From positions 1 through 6,157 of the forward strand of contig JAHDOX010000032.1 in assembly GCA_018434645.1 (NCBI GenBank): 6,157 nucleotides of DNA, in the 5' to 3' direction. The first letter of the stretch is position 1, and each line of letters begins with the position of its first letter. Origin of the DNA: Synergistales bacterium (lineage in GTDB: Bacteria > Synergistota > Synergistia > Synergistales > Thermovirgaceae). This document shows positions 4,320 to 6,157 of the stretch, piece by piece. Both the position numbers and the translations under genes were made by a program. The notes beneath the pieces are model-generated. The model was not told the origin of the DNA. It was given only the letters and a program-made list of their open reading frames with translations, and did not search any database.

Positions 4320-6002
4320 GTGTTTGACAAGGAAGAGCTTGAGCGTATCCGGCAAGGCAGGAAAAAATACGACGAGAAGGTGGAAAAGGGACTCGCAAAG
4401 AAACCGGAAAGACGCGAGAAGTTCGAGACCGGGGGCGGGCTTGCCCTGGAGCGTCTTTACACGCCTGAAGCACTGGCCGACAGGGATTACATGGAAGATA
4501 TCGGTTTCCCCGGCAGCTACCCGTTCACGCGCGGGGTGCAGCCGACCATGTACAGGGGACGTCTCTGGACAATGAGGCAGTATGCCGGTTTCGGGACGGC
4601 CAAGGAGTCCAACGAAAGATACCGTTACCTTCTTGAACAGGGCCAGACAGGCCTTTCCGTGGCCTTCGACCTTCCGACCCAGATCGGTTACGATTCAGAC
4701 CATCCCATGGCCCAGGGGGAAGTCGGCAAGGTGGGAGTGGCGATCGACAGCCTGGAAGACATGGAAGTGCTCTTCGACCAGATACCCCTCGACAAAGTTT
4801 CGACCTCGATGACCATAAACGCCCCCGCTTCGGTTCTATTGGCGATGTACATAGCCGTCGCCGAGAAGCAGGGCGTTTCGGCGGACAAACTCTCCGGAAC
4901 AATCCAAAACGATATCCTCAAGGAATACATCGCAAGGGGAACCTACATTTTCCCACCTAAACCCTCCATGCGCATCATTACGGACATTTTCGCTTTCTGC
5001 AGCGAAAACGTGCCTAAATGGAACACCATATCCATATCCGGATACCACATCAGGGAAGCCGGATCGACGGCCGTCCAGGAAGTTGCTTTTACTCTCGCCG
5101 ACGGGCTGGCCTACGTCAAGGCCGCCGTGGATGTTGGACTGGACCCGAACGTGTTCGGAAAGCGCCTGTCGTTTTTCTTCAACGCTCACAACGATTTTCT
5201 GGAAGAGGTTGCAAAATTCCGCGCCGCAAGGCGGCTTTGGGCCAAGCTGATGAAAGAACGCTTCGGCGTAACCGACCCGAAGGCGCTTATGCTGAGGTTC
5301 CATACCCAGACGGCCGGCAGTACCCTTACGGCCCAGCAGCCCGAAAACAACATCGTCCGTGTAGCTATCCAGGCGCTGGCCTCGGTTCTTGGCGGGACCC
5401 AGTCGCTGCACACAAACAGCTTTGACGAGGCGCTGGCCCTTCCTTCAGAAAAGAGCGTCGGCATAGCCCTGAAAACCCAACAGATCATTGGTTACGAGTC
5501 GGGGGTCGCAAACACCGTGGATCCCCTCGCCGGGAGCTATGTCGTGGAAAGCCTGACCAACGAGATAGAAAATCAGGCCAAAGAGTATATAGAGAAGATC
5601 GATGAGATGGGCGGTATGCTTGTCGCCATCGAGAAAGGCTATGTGCAACAGCAGATCCAGGATGCGGCCTATAACTACCAGCGGGCCGTTGAAAGCGGCG
5701 ATCGCGTGGTTGTCGGCGTCAATCGTTTCCGCAAGGAAGAAGCCGACGAAACCAGGGAACTCCTCAAGGTCGATCCCAAAGTCGGCGAGAACCAGGTGCG
5801 CGCCCTTAAATCCGTAAAGGAAAAACGGGACGGCGAAGCCGTCCGAAGGGCCCTGGAGGAAATCCGAAAAGCAGCTCGTGACGAGAAGCTGAACCTTATG
5901 CCTCCGATAATAGAGGCCGTGAAAGTCTACGCCACCGAGGGGGAGATCTGCGGCGTTCTACGGGAAGAGTTCGGCGAATACAGGGAAAACATCGTCCTCT
6001 AG
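4320..6002 (+). CDS. mcmA1: Methylmalonyl-CoA mutase, large catalytic (N-terminal) subunit
   Basis: This 560-residue protein is the TIM-barrel catalytic subunit of a split, B12-dependent methylmalonyl-CoA mutase. It interconverts succinyl-CoA and (R)-methylmalonyl-CoA in the cytoplasm by radical rearrangement. The block RGVQPTMY...RQYAGFGTAKESN (71-98), AFDLPTQIGYDSDHP (115-129), GTIQNDILKEY (193-203) and ISGYHIREAG (239-248) are family hallmarks. Y78 and R206 align by motif with the Tyr/Arg pair (Y89/R207 in the Propionibacterium enzyme) that binds the methylmalonyl carboxylate. Isobutyryl- and hydroxyisobutyryl-CoA mutases replace these residues. H243 aligns with the catalytic His244. The chain stops where fused mutases would continue into the cobalamin domain, which is supplied by the next gene. 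The start is GTG at 4320 behind AAAAGGAGG (4302-4310). A charged, helical N-terminus (1-40) precedes the barrel. Transcription probably begins in the long upstream gap. Confidence 0.95.
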   Translation: MFDKEELERIRQGRKKYDEKVEKGLAKKPERREKFETGGGLALERLYTPEALADRDYMEDIGFPGSYPFTRGVQPTMYRGRLWTMRQYAGFGTAKESNERYRYLLEQGQTGLSVAFDLPTQIGYDSDHPMAQGEVGKVGVAIDSLEDMEVLFDQIPLDKVSTSMTINAPASVLLAMYIAVAEKQGVSADKLSGTIQNDILKEYIARGTYIFPPKPSMRIITDIFAFCSENVPKWNTISISGYHIREAGSTAVQEVAFTLADGLAYVKAAVDVGLDPNVFGKRLSFFFNAHNDFLEEVAKFRAARRLWAKLMKERFGVTDPKALMLRFHTQTAGSTLTAQQPENNIVRVAIQALASVLGGTQSLHTNSFDEALALPSEKSVGIALKTQQIIGYESGVANTVDPLAGSYVVESLTNEIENQAKEYIEKIDEMGGMLVAIEKGYVQQQIQDAAYNYQRAVESGDRVVVGVNRFRKEEADETRELLKVDPKVGENQVRALKSVKEKRDGEAVRRALEEIRKAARDEKLNLMPPIIEAVKVYATEGEICGVLREEFGEYRENIVL

Positions 6003-6039
6003 CGGACGTTGAGTCGAGGAACGGGAGGCAGGAAGGAAC

Positions 6040-6157
6040 ATGGAAAAGAGGAAGACACGGGTTGTAGTGGCGAAGCCCGGGCTTGACGGACACGACCGGG
6101 GAGCGAAGGTAGTAGCCAGGGCGCTCAGGGACGCGGGCATGGAGGTTATTTACACGG
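6040..6157 (+). CDS. mcmA2: Methylmalonyl-CoA mutase, small cobalamin-binding subunit (partial, runs off the window)
   Basis: Only the first 39 codons are present before the right edge. They encode VVVAKPGLDGHDRGAKVV (8-25), the first strand and loop of the B12-binding Rossmann-like domain. The D-x-H-x-x-G motif is D16-G-H18-D-R-G21; H18 is the residue expected to replace dimethylbenzimidazole as the lower ligand of cobalt. Complete stand-alone subunits of this kind are about 130-145 residues. The gene starts 37 bases after the large subunit and is preceded by GGGAGG (6023-6028), with a second purine tract GGAAGG (6031-6036) closer in. It is almost certainly co-transcribed with the large subunit, and the two form the working mutase. 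A MeaB-type GTPase, epimerase or decarboxylase gene would be expected beyond the edge. Confidence 0.93.
   Translation, partial: MEKRKTRVVVAKPGLDGHDRGAKVVARALRDAGMEVIYT

Overview
The window is a compact, one-direction (+ strand) stretch of bacterial chromosome with six genes: a threonine-synthase-like PLP enzyme, the two subunits of a class I (Fe-S) fumarase-type hydratase, an AspT/YidE/YbjL-type membrane exchanger, the catalytic subunit of a split methylmalonyl-CoA mutase, and the first 39 codons of its cobalamin-binding subunit. The two-gene fumarase, the split B12 mutase, the moderately high GC with frequent AGG and ATA codons, and the TTG/GTG starts fit an anaerobic amino-acid or organic-acid fermenter. 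A member of Synergistota is my first guess and a propionate-metabolising Firmicute of the Pelotomaculum/Desulfotomaculum kind my second. This is inference from gene content and style, not from a marker gene.

Layout. Positions 1-217 hold no convincing protein gene but contain several strong inverted repeats: a perfect 10-bp hairpin, an adjoining 12-bp long-range stem, and a nested hairpin leading into the first ribosome-binding site. The PLP enzyme (218-1300) follows. After a 74-base gap come the fumarase alpha subunit (1375-2232, TTG start) and beta subunit (2252-2803), 19 bases apart, then the exchanger (2863-4014). These gaps are short and lack a good terminator, so 218-4014 is probably one transcription unit or two tightly linked ones. 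A 305-base intergenic region (4015-4319) follows. It carries a good sigma70-like promoter, a 9-bp direct repeat about three helical turns apart, two competing hairpins and a possible 8-codon leader peptide. The mutase genes (4320-6002 and 6040 to beyond the edge) then start what looks like a second transcription unit.

How the genes fit together. Fumarase interconverts malate and fumarate. Methylmalonyl-CoA mutase interconverts succinyl-CoA and methylmalonyl-CoA. Together they are two steps of the methylmalonyl-CoA route between C4 dicarboxylates and propionate. The exchanger between them belongs to a superfamily that includes aspartate:alanine antiporters and a corynebacterial succinate exporter, so a dicarboxylate exchanger serving this route is a reasonable hypothesis. 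The role of the PLP enzyme is less clear: it may simply make threonine, or it may feed amino-acid carbon into the same route. I saw no mobile element, CRISPR array, tRNA or rRNA. The most unusual material is the non-coding structure at 1-217 and 4015-4319 and the minimal, RCK-less form of the exchanger.
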